Source of the DNA: Rhodococcus oryzae
GTDB taxonomy: Bacteria; Actinomycetota; Actinomycetes; Mycobacteriales; Mycobacteriaceae
Reading direction: 5' to 3'
DNA: 64,000 bases
Assembly: GCF_005049235.1 (NCBI RefSeq)
Contig: NZ_SUMD01000002.1
Span: 537,927 to 601,926, forward strand
The position numbers and the translations under genes were made by a program. Below the pieces are notes generated by a model. It did not search any database. It was not told the DNA's origin and was given only the letters and a program-made list of their open reading frames with translations. How positions within the stretch are numbered: position 1 is the stretch's first letter; the number at the start of each line of letters is the position of its first letter. Positions 32,881 through 41,885 of this stretch are shown here, piece by piece.

Positions 32881-34716
32881 TTAGAACGCGGCTTCGTCGA
32901 GCTCCATGATGTCGTTGTCGGTGTTCGCGATGATGGCGCGGTTCGCGGTCAGCTCGGGCAGCACGTTCTTCGCGAAGAAGGACGCGGTGGCGACCTTGCC
33001 CTCGTAGAACGACTTGTCCTTGTCGGCGGCACCGGCGTCGAGCGCCTTGATGGCGATCTCGGCCTGCTCCAGCAGACGCCAGCCGATGAGCAGGTCGCCG
33101 ACCGACATCAGGAAGCGCACCGAACCGAGGCCGACCTTGTACAGCTCGGTGGTCTGCTCCTGGGCGCCCATCAGGAAGCCGGTCAGGGTCGCGGCCATCG
33201 TCTGGACGTCCTCGAGCGCGGTGGCGAGCAGGGCACGCTCCGACTTGAGGCGGTTGTCGGCATCCTCGCGCTCGATGAACTTCTTGACCTCGCCCGCCAC
33301 GTGGGCAAGGGCGACACCACGGTCGCGAGCGATCTTGCGGAAGAAGAAGTCCTGCGCCTGGATCGCGGTGGTGCCCTCGTACAGCGAGTCGATCTTCGCG
33401 TCGCGGATGTACTGCTCGATCGGGTAGTCCTGCAGGAAGCCCGAGCCGCCGAGGGTCTGCAGGCTCTCCGTCAGGTACTGGTAGGCCCGCTCGGAGCCGA
33501 CACCCTTGACGATCGGGAGCAGCAGGTCGTTGACGCGGAACGCGAGGTCCTTGTCGGCGCCGGAGACCAGCTGGGCCAGCACCTCGTCCTGGTGCGCGGC
33601 GGTGTAGAGGTACACCGAGCGCAGGCCCTCCGCGTACGACTTCTGCATCGCCAGCGCCCGGCGGACGTCCGGGTGGTGGGTGATGGTCACGCGCGGCGCG
33701 GCCTTGTCGGTCATCTGGGTCAGGTCGGCACCCTGCACGCGCTCCTTGGCGTACGCCAGCGCGTTGAGGTAGCCGGTCGACAGGGTGGAGATGGCCTTGG
33801 TGCCGACCATCATGCGGGCGTGCTCGATGACGTCGAACATCTGGGCGATGCCGTTGTGGACCTCGCCGACCAGCCAGCCCTTGGCGGGGATGCCGTTGCC
33901 GCCGAAGGTGAGCTCACAGGTCGCGGAGGCCTTGAGGCCCATCTTGTGCTCGACACCGGTGACGAAGACGCCGTTACGCTCGCCCAGCTCGTTCTTCTCG
34001 AAGTCGAAGTGGGTGTTCGGCACGAAGAACAGGCTCAGGCCCTTGGTGCCCGGTCCTGCGCCCTCGGGGCGGGCCAGCACCAGGTGGAAGATGTTCTCGA
34101 ACAGGTCGTCGGAGACCGCCGAGGTGATGAACCGCTTGACGCCCTCGATGTGCCAGCTGCCGTCGTCCTGCTTGATGGCCTTGGTGCGGCCGGCGCCGAC
34201 GTCCGAGCCTGCGTCCGGCTCGGTCAGCACCATGGTGGCGCCCCAGCCGCGCTCGACGCAGGTCTCGGCCCACTTCTTCTGCTCTTCGGTGCCGTTCTCG
34301 AACAGCACACCCGCGAACGACGGGCCGGCGGCGTACATGAAGGCGGCAGGCTGCGCGCCGAGCAGCATCTCGGCGATGGACCAGACAAGGGCGCGGGGAG
34401 CGGCGACGCCGCCGATCTCCTCCTGCAGGCCCATCCGGTACCACTCGCCGTCCCACATGGCCTTGAACGAGGCCTTGAACGACTCGGGCAGCGCCAGCGT
34501 GTGGGTCTCGGGATCGAAGACGGGCGGGTTGCGGTCCGCGTCGGCGAACGCCTCGCCGAGCGGGCCCTCGGCCAGCTTGGCGACCTCGCTGAGCATGGTG
34601 CGGATCGTGTCCGCGTCCAGGTCGCCCCAGGCGCCCTCGCTCAGCGGCTTCTCGAGACCGAGTACCTCGAAGAGGTTGAACTCCAGGTCACGGACGTTGC
34701 TCTTGTAATGGCCCAT
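32881..34716 (-). CDS. fadE5: Acyl-CoA dehydrogenase FadE5
   Basis: Large FAD-dependent acyl-CoA dehydrogenase of 611 residues, the length of mycobacterial FadE5, with a broad chain-length role in beta-oxidation. The N-terminus [20 protein letters not shown] matches FadE5 and fixes the ATG at 34716. Core motifs: [29 protein letters not shown], then [20 protein letters not shown] and [13 protein letters not shown], with the family's extra C-terminal helical domain. In mycobacteria it follows fadA2 directly; here about 6.6 kb separate them. The upstream region is AT-rich with a 10-bp palindrome AGTAGCTACT at 34769-34778. Confidence 0.95.
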   Translation of the reverse strand: MGHYKSNVRDLEFNLFEVLGLEKPLSEGAWGDLDADTIRTMLSEVAKLAEGPLGEAFADADRNPPVFDPETHTLALPESFKASFKAMWDGEWYRMGLQEEIGGVAAPRALVWSIAEMLLGAQPAAFMYAAGPSFAGVLFENGTEEQKKWAETCVERGWGATMVLTEPDAGSDVGAGRTKAIKQDDGSWHIEGVKRFITSAVSDDLFENIFHLVLARPEGAGPGTKGLSLFFVPNTHFDFEKNELGERNGVFVTGVEHKMGLKASATCELTFGGNGIPAKGWLVGEVHNGIAQMFDVIEHARMMVGTKAISTLSTGYLNALAYAKERVQGADLTQMTDKAAPRVTITHHPDVRRALAMQKSYAEGLRSVYLYTAAHQDEVLAQLVSGADKDLAFRVNDLLLPIVKGVGSERAYQYLTESLQTLGGSGFLQDYPIEQYIRDAKIDSLYEGTTAIQAQDFFFRKIARDRGVALAHVAGEVKKFIEREDADNRLKSERALLATALEDVQTMAATLTGFLMGAQEQTTELYKVGLGSVRFLMSVGDLLIGWRLLEQAEIAIKALDAGAADKDKSFYEGKVATASFFAKNVLPELTANRAIIANTDNDIMELDEAAF

Positions 34717-34813
34717 GTCTTTTTCTCCCGGTGAGACGGTGCGGTCATGCTGTGTCAAGTACCGCCCAAGTAGCTACTCGTCGGTAACTTAGCCGATATT
34801 ACTCGGCATTCAG

Positions 34814-35422
34814 TTAGCTGCCAAGATAGGGGCGCCTTCCCACGACCAGCGCATCGATCGCGGTGCCGGTCTCGGTGTGCCGGTACCGCCGTTCCGCGAC
34901 GGTGGGGTCCACCGCGTCGCCCAGCTCGTCGACCAGCTCCGTTGGGGTGTACAGGATCTCGATGTCCTGGGGCCCGCCCACGCCCTCGGCGATATTGGTG
35001 GCGTCGTGCCCGAGGATCAGCAGCGTGCCGCCCGGCCGGAGTGCGGCCGCGGCCCGGCGCAGCAGTTCTGGCCGCTCTTTCGGCGAAAGATGCAGGTAAA
35101 CGACGAGAACCAGGTCATACTCTGGCAGGAATTCGATCTTCGTCACATCGGCGTGCCGCCACTCGAGTCGTTCGCGCACCGACCGCGGCAGTGGCGCGGC
35201 GGCCCTCGCCCCCTTCTCGAGTGCCACCGAGGAGAAGTCCACCGCGGTGACCTGCCAGCCACGAGTGCCCAGCCACAACGCATTTCGGCCCTCGCCGCAG
35301 GCGAGATCCAGGGCACGTCCCGCCGGCAGGGAGGTCGCGAACTCCATCACCACCGCGTTGGCGGGCGCACCCCAGACCAGTTCGGTGCCCGCGTACTTCT
35401 CGTCCCAGTCCTGTGCGTCCAT
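34814..35422 (-). CDS. SAM-dependent methyltransferase (class I)
   Basis: 202 residues. Motif I ALDLACGEGRNALWL, motif II acid in VTAVDFS, motif III DLVLVVYLHLSPKERPELL and LRPGGTLLILGHD; the WDEKYAGTELVWGAPAN start is typical of the TehB/thiopurine-like methyltransferase group. The ATG at 35422 begins this signature; an upstream start would only add low-quality sequence overlapping the DUF4185 gene. Substrate unknown. Confidence 0.88.
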   Translation of the reverse strand: MDAQDWDEKYAGTELVWGAPANAVVMEFATSLPAGRALDLACGEGRNALWLGTRGWQVTAVDFSSVALEKGARAAAPLPRSVRERLEWRHADVTKIEFLPEYDLVLVVYLHLSPKERPELLRRAAAALRPGGTLLILGHDATNIAEGVGGPQDIEILYTPTELVDELGDAVDPTVAERRYRHTETGTAIDALVVGRRPYLGS

Positions 35423-35457
35423 CGCCGTGACGGTAGCCGTGCGTTGCCGGCAGGCGT

Positions 35458-36612
35458 TCACGGATGGAGGGTGGTGCGCATCAACAGGACGTTGTAGTTG
35501 GAGTGCACGGTGGTGAGGAAGTACAGATCGGGCCCGGTGGACCAGGGATGGATGTACGCGCCGTAGGCGGTCGGCAGCTCACGGGCCTCGAGCAGCACCT
35601 CCGGCGGGCCCCAGGGGCCGGTGGGTGACGGCGAGCGGCGCATCACCACGGAGTTGAAATTGTCGGTGGTGAGCATCAGGTACTGCCCGAGGAACTGGTT
35701 GTACTGCACCGACAGCTCGGCGACACCGCCGAACACGATGGGCGCGGCCGCGTTCGGGTCGCCCTTCTTCCACTCGTGGCCGTTCCAGTACTCGTAGGCG
35801 CCGAGGTCGCGGATCTGCTTCTCCGGCACCCGGGCCAGGTGCACGAGTCCGCCACGGCCCGGCGGGGTGCCGTACTGGTAGACGAAGCCGCCGTCCTTGA
35901 CGAACGCGCTCATCTGGAAGTTCCGGTTACCGGCGGTGGCCGGACGGTTGGTCTCGGGGGCGACGGTCCAGTTCTCCCCGTTGTCCGTGGAGAACGCGAG
36001 TCCGGAGTAGTTGGTTTCCCACTGGCCCGGCTCGCCCCAGTTCTTGACCGACATCAGCGACATGTACTGCACGCCGTCCACCGCGACGCCTGCGGTCGGG
36101 ATCCTGCTGATCTCCACGTACGGGATCTTCGGGCTGGGGATCAGCTCCTTGGCCTGGCCGAGGAAGTCGCGCGGCGAGCTGTCAAAGCTCATGCCGTCGG
36201 CGAGATTTCGATCCGCGCTGCGGAAGAGGGTGTTGCTCCGCCACGACCAGAGGCTTCCGTTCAAGAGGTTCGGGACGCCGAGCCCGGCCGAATCGCCGAA
36301 CGCGGTGAGCACCTCGCCGTTTCCGTTGTCCCACATGATGCCGAGGTCGGTGCCGAGGACGTTGGCGTCCTGGGTTCGATTGGGGCTGAGCAGGCCGGTG
36401 GCCTGGGCGATGGCCGAGGAGCGGCCGTTCAGCACCGGCAGCCCGTTGGTCCCGTTGAGCCCCGGGATCGGGTTCACGGTGTTCGGATCGGCCGCTGCAG
36501 GCCCGGCCAGCAGGAGCATCGCCGCCGCTCCGATAGCCGAGACCTGTACCAATCGCTTCGAAGCTCCCACGATCACACCACCCCATCGACGTCCATCGTG
36601 ACTTTTGGTCAT
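35458..36612 (-). CDS. Exported DUF4185 protein
   Basis: 384 residues with a signal peptide (about 1-42, ending GPAAADP). A DUF4185 beta-propeller-like domain follows. Repeated blade-like segments include TDLGIMWDNGNGEVLTAFGDSAG, SGLAFSTDNGENWTVAPET, FVYQYGTPPGRGG and LTTDNFNSVVMRRSPSPTGPWGPPE. The family is common in mycolata and sometimes linked to glycan processing, but no activity is evident here. It ends just before the methyltransferase start. Confidence 0.88.
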   Translation of the reverse strand: MTKSHDGRRWGGVIVGASKRLVQVSAIGAAAMLLLAGPAAADPNTVNPIPGLNGTNGLPVLNGRSSAIAQATGLLSPNRTQDANVLGTDLGIMWDNGNGEVLTAFGDSAGLGVPNLLNGSLWSWRSNTLFRSADRNLADGMSFDSSPRDFLGQAKELIPSPKIPYVEISRIPTAGVAVDGVQYMSLMSVKNWGEPGQWETNYSGLAFSTDNGENWTVAPETNRPATAGNRNFQMSAFVKDGGFVYQYGTPPGRGGLVHLARVPEKQIRDLGAYEYWNGHEWKKGDPNAAAPIVFGGVAELSVQYNQFLGQYLMLTTDNFNSVVMRRSPSPTGPWGPPEVLLEARELPTAYGAYIHPWSTGPDLYFLTTVHSNYNVLLMRTTLHP

Positions 36613-36714
36613 GGAACACGAGTTCCCGTGGCGTGAGCGGCAACGCGCACGCCACGTAGATCCTAATCAGGGTTAGCCGGTATTGCAGGGATTCACCGGG
36701 GATACCCTGGATTC

Positions 36715-37698
36715 ATGTTGCCGGTGGTCGACTTCGGCGAACTGACCAGTGCGCGGGGGCGACTGGCGTTGCGCCGGGCGACGCACGATCTCGGCTTCTT
36801 CTACCTGACCGACCACGGCGTGCCGAGGGCGCTGATCGACGAGGTGCTCGGGGTGGCCCACAGGTTCTTCGCGCTGCCCGTCGAGGAGAAGATGTCGATC
36901 GAGATGCTCGGCAGTCCGCATTTCCGGGGCTACACGCGGCTCGGTGGAGAGCTCACCGAGGGACGGACCGACTGGCGGGAGCAGATCGACATCGGGCCAG
37001 AGCGTGCGGCGATCCCCGGCGCGGTCGGGTACTGGAACCTGCAGGGACCGAACCGCTGGCCGAAGGCGCTGCCCGAGCTACGGGCGACGATCATCCGCTG
37101 GGACGCCGAACTGTCGCGGCTCGGCCTGGAACTGTTGCGTGAGTGGGCGGTCTCGCTGGGGGCGAGTGCCGACGTGTTCGACCCCGCTTTCGCGACGGCC
37201 CCGGCGACCCTGATCAAGGTGGTGCGCTATCCCGGCCATCGAGTCGGCGGTGCGGCGGAACGGGAGAGCGACCAGGGTGTTGGCGCGCACAAGGATTCGG
37301 GAGTGCTCACCCTGTTGTTGGTCGAGCAGGGGTCGAGCGGGCTGCAGGTGGAGGGTCGCGACGGTGACTGGATCGACGCCCCGCCGCTGCAGGGGGCGTT
37401 CATCGTCAACATCGGCGAGCTGCTCGAGGTGGCAACCGCGGGATACCTGAGGGCGACCAGGCATCGGGTGCTCTCGCCCCCGGGTTCGCCCGAGCGGATC
37501 TCGGTGCCCTACTTCTTCAACCCCGCACTCGACGCGGTGGTGCCGGTGCTGACGTTGCCCGCGGAGCTGGCCGGGCGGGCGCGGGGGGTCAGCGCCGACC
37601 CGGAAAACCCCATCTTCGACACCTACGGTGCGAACGCGTGGAAGAGCAGGGTGCGTGCGCACCCGGACGTGGCGGCCCGCTGGGGGTACAGCAGCTGA
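36715..37698 (+). CDS. 2-oxoglutarate/Fe(II) oxygenase (isopenicillin-N-synthase family)
   Basis: 327 residues. N-terminal DIOX_N part (VVDFGELTSARGR, DLGFFYLTDHGVP). The C-terminal double-stranded beta-helix has the iron triad: GAHKDSGVLTLL (H-x-D) and RATRHRVLSPP (distal His), followed by the 2-oxoglutarate-binding pattern R-I-S. Catalyses oxidation of an unknown small molecule. Stand-alone gene between DUF4185 (divergent) and fabH. Confidence 0.92.
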   Translation: MLPVVDFGELTSARGRLALRRATHDLGFFYLTDHGVPRALIDEVLGVAHRFFALPVEEKMSIEMLGSPHFRGYTRLGGELTEGRTDWREQIDIGPERAAIPGAVGYWNLQGPNRWPKALPELRATIIRWDAELSRLGLELLREWAVSLGASADVFDPAFATAPATLIKVVRYPGHRVGGAAERESDQGVGAHKDSGVLTLLLVEQGSSGLQVEGRDGDWIDAPPLQGAFIVNIGELLEVATAGYLRATRHRVLSPPGSPERISVPYFFNPALDAVVPVLTLPAELAGRARGVSADPENPIFDTYGANAWKSRVRAHPDVAARWGYSS

Positions 37699-37850
37699 AC
37701 CGCGCCGCCGATGCGTGATTGTGTACTGCGTCACCATTGTGGGCTGGATCACCGTCCAGTTTCTTTGAGCGCTACGGTGTCGAGCGAGGAGAGTTCGTGG
37801 GTTTCGCCCGAGCATCCCGAAGCGAAACTGTGAACAAGAGGAGATAGACC

Positions 37851-38876
37851 ATGGGTGCAGTGATCACGAACTCCACCGAAATCCGCAATACCGCCATGCT
37901 CGGACTCGGGGTGCACCGACCCGAGCGCGTGGTGACGAACGAAGAGATCTGCCAGTCGATCGAGTCGACCGACGAGTGGATCCAGTCGCGCACGGGGATC
38001 AAGGAGCGGCGGTTCGCCAAGGCCTACCCGGAGGAGTCCGTGCTGGACATGTCCGAGTCGGCGGCCCGGTCCGCGCTCGCGGCCGCGGGAGTCGAGCCGG
38101 CCGAGCTCGACGTGGTCATCCTGGCCACGTCGACCTACCCGATGCAGACGCCGCAGGGCGCGGCGATCCTCGCCGACATGCTGGGCGCAGGCGGCCCCTC
38201 TGCCTTCGACGTCGCCGCCGGGTGCGCGGGCTTCTGCTACGCCCTCGGGGTGGCCTCGGACCTGGTCCGGGCGGGCACCGCGAACAAGGTGCTCGTGGTC
38301 GGGGTGGACCGCATGACGGACTCGACCGAGCCCACCGACCGCTCGGTGCGGGCCATCTTCGGTGACGGTGCGGGCGCTGTGGTCGTCGGCGTCTCCGATG
38401 AGGTCGGCATCAGCTCGACGGTGTGGGGCTCCGACGGCGCGCAGGGCCGCTCGATCAGGCAGGAGCCGGACTGGGTCGGCTTCGCGCTGAACCCGGCGCA
38501 GAAGCGCCCCTGGATCATCATGGAGGGCACCGCAGTCTTCCGGTGGGCGGCATTCGAGATGGGCAAGATCGCCAAGACGGTTCTGGACCGCGCGGGCGTG
38601 CGGATCGACCAGATCGACGCGTTCGTGCCGCACCAGGCGAACCTGCGGATCAACGACGTGATCGTCCGGTCGATCGACCTGCCCGAGGGCGTTCCGGTCG
38701 CGGACGACATCATCGAGACCGGCAACACCTCGGCTGCGTCGATCCCGCTCGCCATGGAGAAGATGTTGCGGACCGGCCAGGTTCAGCCCGGCGCGACCGC
38801 GCTGCTGCTCGGATTCGGCGCCGGCCTGTCCTACGCCGGCCAGGTCGTCAAGATGCCGGTGCTGGCCGAGAGCTGA
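37851..38876 (+). CDS. fabH: Beta-ketoacyl-ACP synthase III (FabH-type)
   Basis: Condenses an acyl-CoA primer with malonyl-ACP. 341 residues, complete Cys-His-Asn triad: AAGCAGFCYAL, VPHQANLRI, ETGNTSAAS. Strong site GAGGAGA before the ATG. The N-terminus continues GLGVHRPERVVTNEEICQSI as usual. There is no other fatty-acid synthase gene next to it, so it may be the housekeeping enzyme feeding mycolate synthesis or a specialised paralogue. Confidence 0.93.
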   Translation: MGAVITNSTEIRNTAMLGLGVHRPERVVTNEEICQSIESTDEWIQSRTGIKERRFAKAYPEESVLDMSESAARSALAAAGVEPAELDVVILATSTYPMQTPQGAAILADMLGAGGPSAFDVAAGCAGFCYALGVASDLVRAGTANKVLVVGVDRMTDSTEPTDRSVRAIFGDGAGAVVVGVSDEVGISSTVWGSDGAQGRSIRQEPDWVGFALNPAQKRPWIIMEGTAVFRWAAFEMGKIAKTVLDRAGVRIDQIDAFVPHQANLRINDVIVRSIDLPEGVPVADDIIETGNTSAASIPLAMEKMLRTGQVQPGATALLLGFGAGLSYAGQVVKMPVLAES

Positions 38877-38907
38877 TCGGGGCGGGGAACACCCCCGCGC
38901 CCGGCCG

Positions 38908-38947
38908 AGGGGGCATCGTCGCGCGACTTCGCGCTTCGGTGCCCCTT
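38908..38947. terminator. Bidirectional hairpin between fabH and adh
   Basis: Outer stem AGGGGGCA with TGCCCCTT enclosing a second GCGCG/CGCGC hairpin, between convergent genes ending at 38876 and 38961. Confidence 0.6.
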
Positions 38948-38960
38948 CGCGGTCCGCCGG

Positions 38961-39986
38961 TCAGTTGCCGGTGGTCAGGACCATGCGGAAGCGGGCCTTG
39001 CCGGTGAGCATCCTGTCGAAGGCCTGTCCTGCCTCGGCGAGGGGAGCCTCCTCGATCCAGGCCCGCACCCCGGTCTGCGCGGCGAAACGCATGGTCGCCT
39101 CGGTGTCGAGGGCGGTTCCGGATGCGTGACCGTAGATCCTCTTGGTGCCCGTGATGAACTGCAGTCCACTGATCCGCAGGACGTCCGGCGTCGCCCCCGC
39201 GACGATGAGTTCACCCCGGCGTCCCAACCCGTCGACGGTGGCGGTCATGGCGTCACCGTTCGTGACCGTGGCCAGCACGACCTTCGCGCCGCCCAGCGCC
39301 CGCAGCCCTCGCGCGACCTCCTCCGCGGTGCTGTCGATGTAGTGATCGGCACCCAATTCGCTTGCCAATGGCGCCTTTTCCGAACCACGGGCGATCCCGA
39401 CGGTGACGAAGCCCATCTTGGCGGCGAACTGGACCGCCAGATGGCCCAATCCGCCGAGCCCGAGGATCGCGACCACGTCGCCGGGCCTGGCGGCGCTCCG
39501 ACGGAGGGCGTTGAACACGGTCACGCCTGCACACGCGAGGGGAGCGGCCTCGACGGCCGTGAGCTCGTCGGGAATCGTCGCGAGGGCGATGGCGGGGACG
39601 ACGACCGAATCCGCGTATCCGCCCTGGTACGCGACGCCGGGAATCTGCAACCGCGGGCAATTGACCCCGTCGCCGTCGCGGCACGCGTCGCAGAATCCGC
39701 AGCTGCCGCCGTACCAACCGACCGCCACCCGTTGGCCGACCCGCCATCCGTCGACGCCGTCGCCGACGGATTCGATCCGGCCGGCGATCTCGTGGCCGGT
39801 GGTGAGGGGAAAAGCGGTTCCGGGGAACTGTCCCCCGGTGACCAACGCGTCGGAATGGCAGACCCCGCACGCTTCGACCACGACGCGCACATGACCGGGG
39901 CCGGGTTCCGCCGCGGTGATCGTGGACTGGACGAACGGCCCGCCCGGCTCGCTGACCTGCATCGCCCGGATGGTTGGAGAAGTCAT
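38961..39986 (-). CDS. Zinc-dependent alcohol dehydrogenase
   Basis: Medium-chain dehydrogenase of 341 residues. Catalytic zinc: Cys in GVCHSD and His in GHEIAGR. Structural zinc: four cysteines in CGFCDACRDGDGVNC. Rossmann loop GLGGLGHLAVQFAAKMG. Resembles AdhA/AdhP-type ethanol or alcohol dehydrogenases. The ATG at 39986 starts the normal N-terminus. No obvious operon partner. Confidence 0.93.
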   Translation of the reverse strand: MTSPTIRAMQVSEPGGPFVQSTITAAEPGPGHVRVVVEACGVCHSDALVTGGQFPGTAFPLTTGHEIAGRIESVGDGVDGWRVGQRVAVGWYGGSCGFCDACRDGDGVNCPRLQIPGVAYQGGYADSVVVPAIALATIPDELTAVEAAPLACAGVTVFNALRRSAARPGDVVAILGLGGLGHLAVQFAAKMGFVTVGIARGSEKAPLASELGADHYIDSTAEEVARGLRALGGAKVVLATVTNGDAMTATVDGLGRRGELIVAGATPDVLRISGLQFITGTKRIYGHASGTALDTEATMRFAAQTGVRAWIEEAPLAEAGQAFDRMLTGKARFRMVLTTGN

Positions 39987-40068
39987 GACGTGTCCTTACT
40001 CGAAGGATGTGATGGCCTCTCCAGACTGGCGCATCGGCGGCACCACGAACAGGCCCCGCCGACGAGAA

Positions 40069-40106
40069 ACGGCGGGGGCGCCACCCGAAGGCGACGCCCC
40101 CGCCGT
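40069..40106 (-). terminator. Terminator after Ig-repeat gene A
   Basis: 12-bp GC stem (40069-40080 with 40095-40106) just past the stop at 40123. Confidence 0.8.
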
Positions 40107-40122
40107 GGGGCGAGCGGTTCGA

Positions 40123-41850
40123 TCAGGAGCCGAAGATGCTGTCCGCCGAGCCGCTACCGCCGCCGGGGGTGCCCACCGCGGTCACGTTGACCACGTGCGC
40201 GTCCGACGTGGAACCCAGGAATCCTGCCGCGCCGCTGTAGACGGCGGTGATGCCGTGCGCGCCGACGGTGCCGAACGCGTGGGACAGCGTCGCGGTGCCG
40301 TTGGACAGCGACACCGGGGCGCCGATCGCGGTGACGCCGTCGTAGAACTGCACGGTGCCACCCGCCTGGCTCGGTGCCACGGTGGCGGTGAGCGTCACGG
40401 CCTGGTTCTGGGTCGCCGGGGTCGGTGCGTCCAGCGTGGTGCTGGTGGTCGCCTCGTTCGGCGCCGGGACGGAGACCGTGACGGTCTTCGCGGCCGCCGT
40501 AGAGGGGGCCGAGCCGGGCGCACCACTGAACGACGCGGTGATCGAGTGGCTGCCGGCCGAGTCGAAGGTGTGCGCCAGCGTGGCCACGCCGCCCGCGACG
40601 GTCACCGGTGCGCCGATCGGGGCACCGCCGTCGAGGAACTGCACCGTACCGCCGGTCGGTGCGGGTGCGACGGTGGCGGCCAGGCCGACCGACACCCCGG
40701 TCTTCGCGTGGGTGGGGGTGGTCAGCACCGTGGTCGTGTCGACGGTGGCGACGCCGACCTCGACCGAATGCGGCGCAGAGGTCGAGCCCGCGAACCCGGG
40801 AGCTCCGCTGTAGACCGCGGTGATGGCGTGTGCGCCCGCGGTCGCGAAGGTGTGGCTCAGCGTGGCGGTGGCGCCGCTGAGGGTGACCGGCCCGCCGATG
40901 TTGTCGGCGCCGTCCTTGAACTGGACCGTGCCGCCCGCGGGGGCGGGGTTGACGGTGGCCGTGAGATCAACGGCCGCACCGGTGTTCGCGGTCGTGGGAG
41001 CGGCGACCGCGGTCGTGGTCGTCGCGTCCGGTGGGGCGGTGACGTTGATCGTGGCCAGCGGGCCCGCGCCCGCGTTGAGCGGGACGCCGCTGCCGGGGTC
41101 GGTGCCGTTCTTCGGCACGCACCGGGTGGCGGACCAGTAGGACACGGAGAAGACCGGGTCCTTCTCACGGACCAGCGAGGTGAAGAAGTTCTCGTCGGCC
41201 TTGTAGTTCGCGGCCGCTCCGGTGGTGCGAATCTTCGGGGCCACCACCGATCCGGCCGGACCGGCCACGGCCGTCACCTCGATGGCAGGCAGCCGGTACG
41301 AGGTGTCGCCGGAGCCCGCGGCGTTCACGACGATGCCGCCCTCGGCGCCGTCGTTGGTGCTCGGGCCGTTGCCCACGGTCTCGTTGTTGCCCGACAGGCG
41401 CAGGATCGTGCCTGCGGCGGAGGGGCTACCGTTCTCGGCCACCCGGGTGACGGTCGGCGCCGATCCGGCCAGGTTGACCCCGGTGCCGGGAACAACAGTG
41501 GCCGAGACGAACTGGGCGCCGGCCGGGATCTCGTAGTCGAACTTGATCCGGGACACGCTCGAGCGGATCCGGAGGTTCTCGCCGTTGCGCGCCAGCGTCA
41601 TCGTCTCGGGCTGGAGCCGATACGTGAAGGTCTCGCCGGTGACGACACTGGCGGGGGCCTCGACGGTCACGCCGGTGCCGATGGACTTGTGGGTGTTGTC
41701 CAGCAGGCTCTTGAACTTGCCCCAGCACGCGGCATCGAAGCCGGTGGTGGTGGGCGCCGCGGTGGCGGGGGCCGCCAGTAGCAATGCGCCCGCGGTCAAT
41801 CCGGCGGCCGCGAGGGTCGCCGCGCCGCGGCGCAGGGTGGGGGATGTCAA
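40123..41850 (-). CDS. Exported Ig-like-repeat protein A, FGS C-terminus
   Basis: 575 residues from a TTG with AGGAG 5 nt upstream. Signal peptide ends APATAAP (about residue 32). An N-terminal domain (about 33-270, with paired cysteines DAACWGK and ATRCVPK) is followed by three bacterial Ig-like repeats of about 85-90 residues sharing GGTVQF-x-DG and G-x-H-x-ITA-x-YSG. A Gly/Ser tail ends SADSIFGS. It is a paralogue of the next gene upstream and probably cotranscribed with it (35-bp gap). Likely a cell-surface structural or adhesive protein; function unknown. Confidence 0.88.
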   Translation of the reverse strand: MTSPTLRRGAATLAAAGLTAGALLLAAPATAAPTTTGFDAACWGKFKSLLDNTHKSIGTGVTVEAPASVVTGETFTYRLQPETMTLARNGENLRIRSSVSRIKFDYEIPAGAQFVSATVVPGTGVNLAGSAPTVTRVAENGSPSAAGTILRLSGNNETVGNGPSTNDGAEGGIVVNAAGSGDTSYRLPAIEVTAVAGPAGSVVAPKIRTTGAAANYKADENFFTSLVREKDPVFSVSYWSATRCVPKNGTDPGSGVPLNAGAGPLATINVTAPPDATTTTAVAAPTTANTGAAVDLTATVNPAPAGGTVQFKDGADNIGGPVTLSGATATLSHTFATAGAHAITAVYSGAPGFAGSTSAPHSVEVGVATVDTTTVLTTPTHAKTGVSVGLAATVAPAPTGGTVQFLDGGAPIGAPVTVAGGVATLAHTFDSAGSHSITASFSGAPGSAPSTAAAKTVTVSVPAPNEATTSTTLDAPTPATQNQAVTLTATVAPSQAGGTVQFYDGVTAIGAPVSLSNGTATLSHAFGTVGAHGITAVYSGAAGFLGSTSDAHVVNVTAVGTPGGGSGSADSIFGS

Positions 41851-41885
41851 AACAACTCCTGAGGGGGTGGGTCTGGGGAAGGTGA

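Noticed and set aside
34769..34800. FadE5 promoter palindrome as another site of the 21.8-kb TetR
   Set aside because: AGTAGCTACT and the nearby GTAAC/TTAC do not match the CTTACTC/GAGTAAG half-sites.
39916..41781. Long plus-strand frame over Ig-repeat protein A
   Set aside because: Gly/Arg/Asp repeats that mirror the Ig repeats on the other strand; not a gene.
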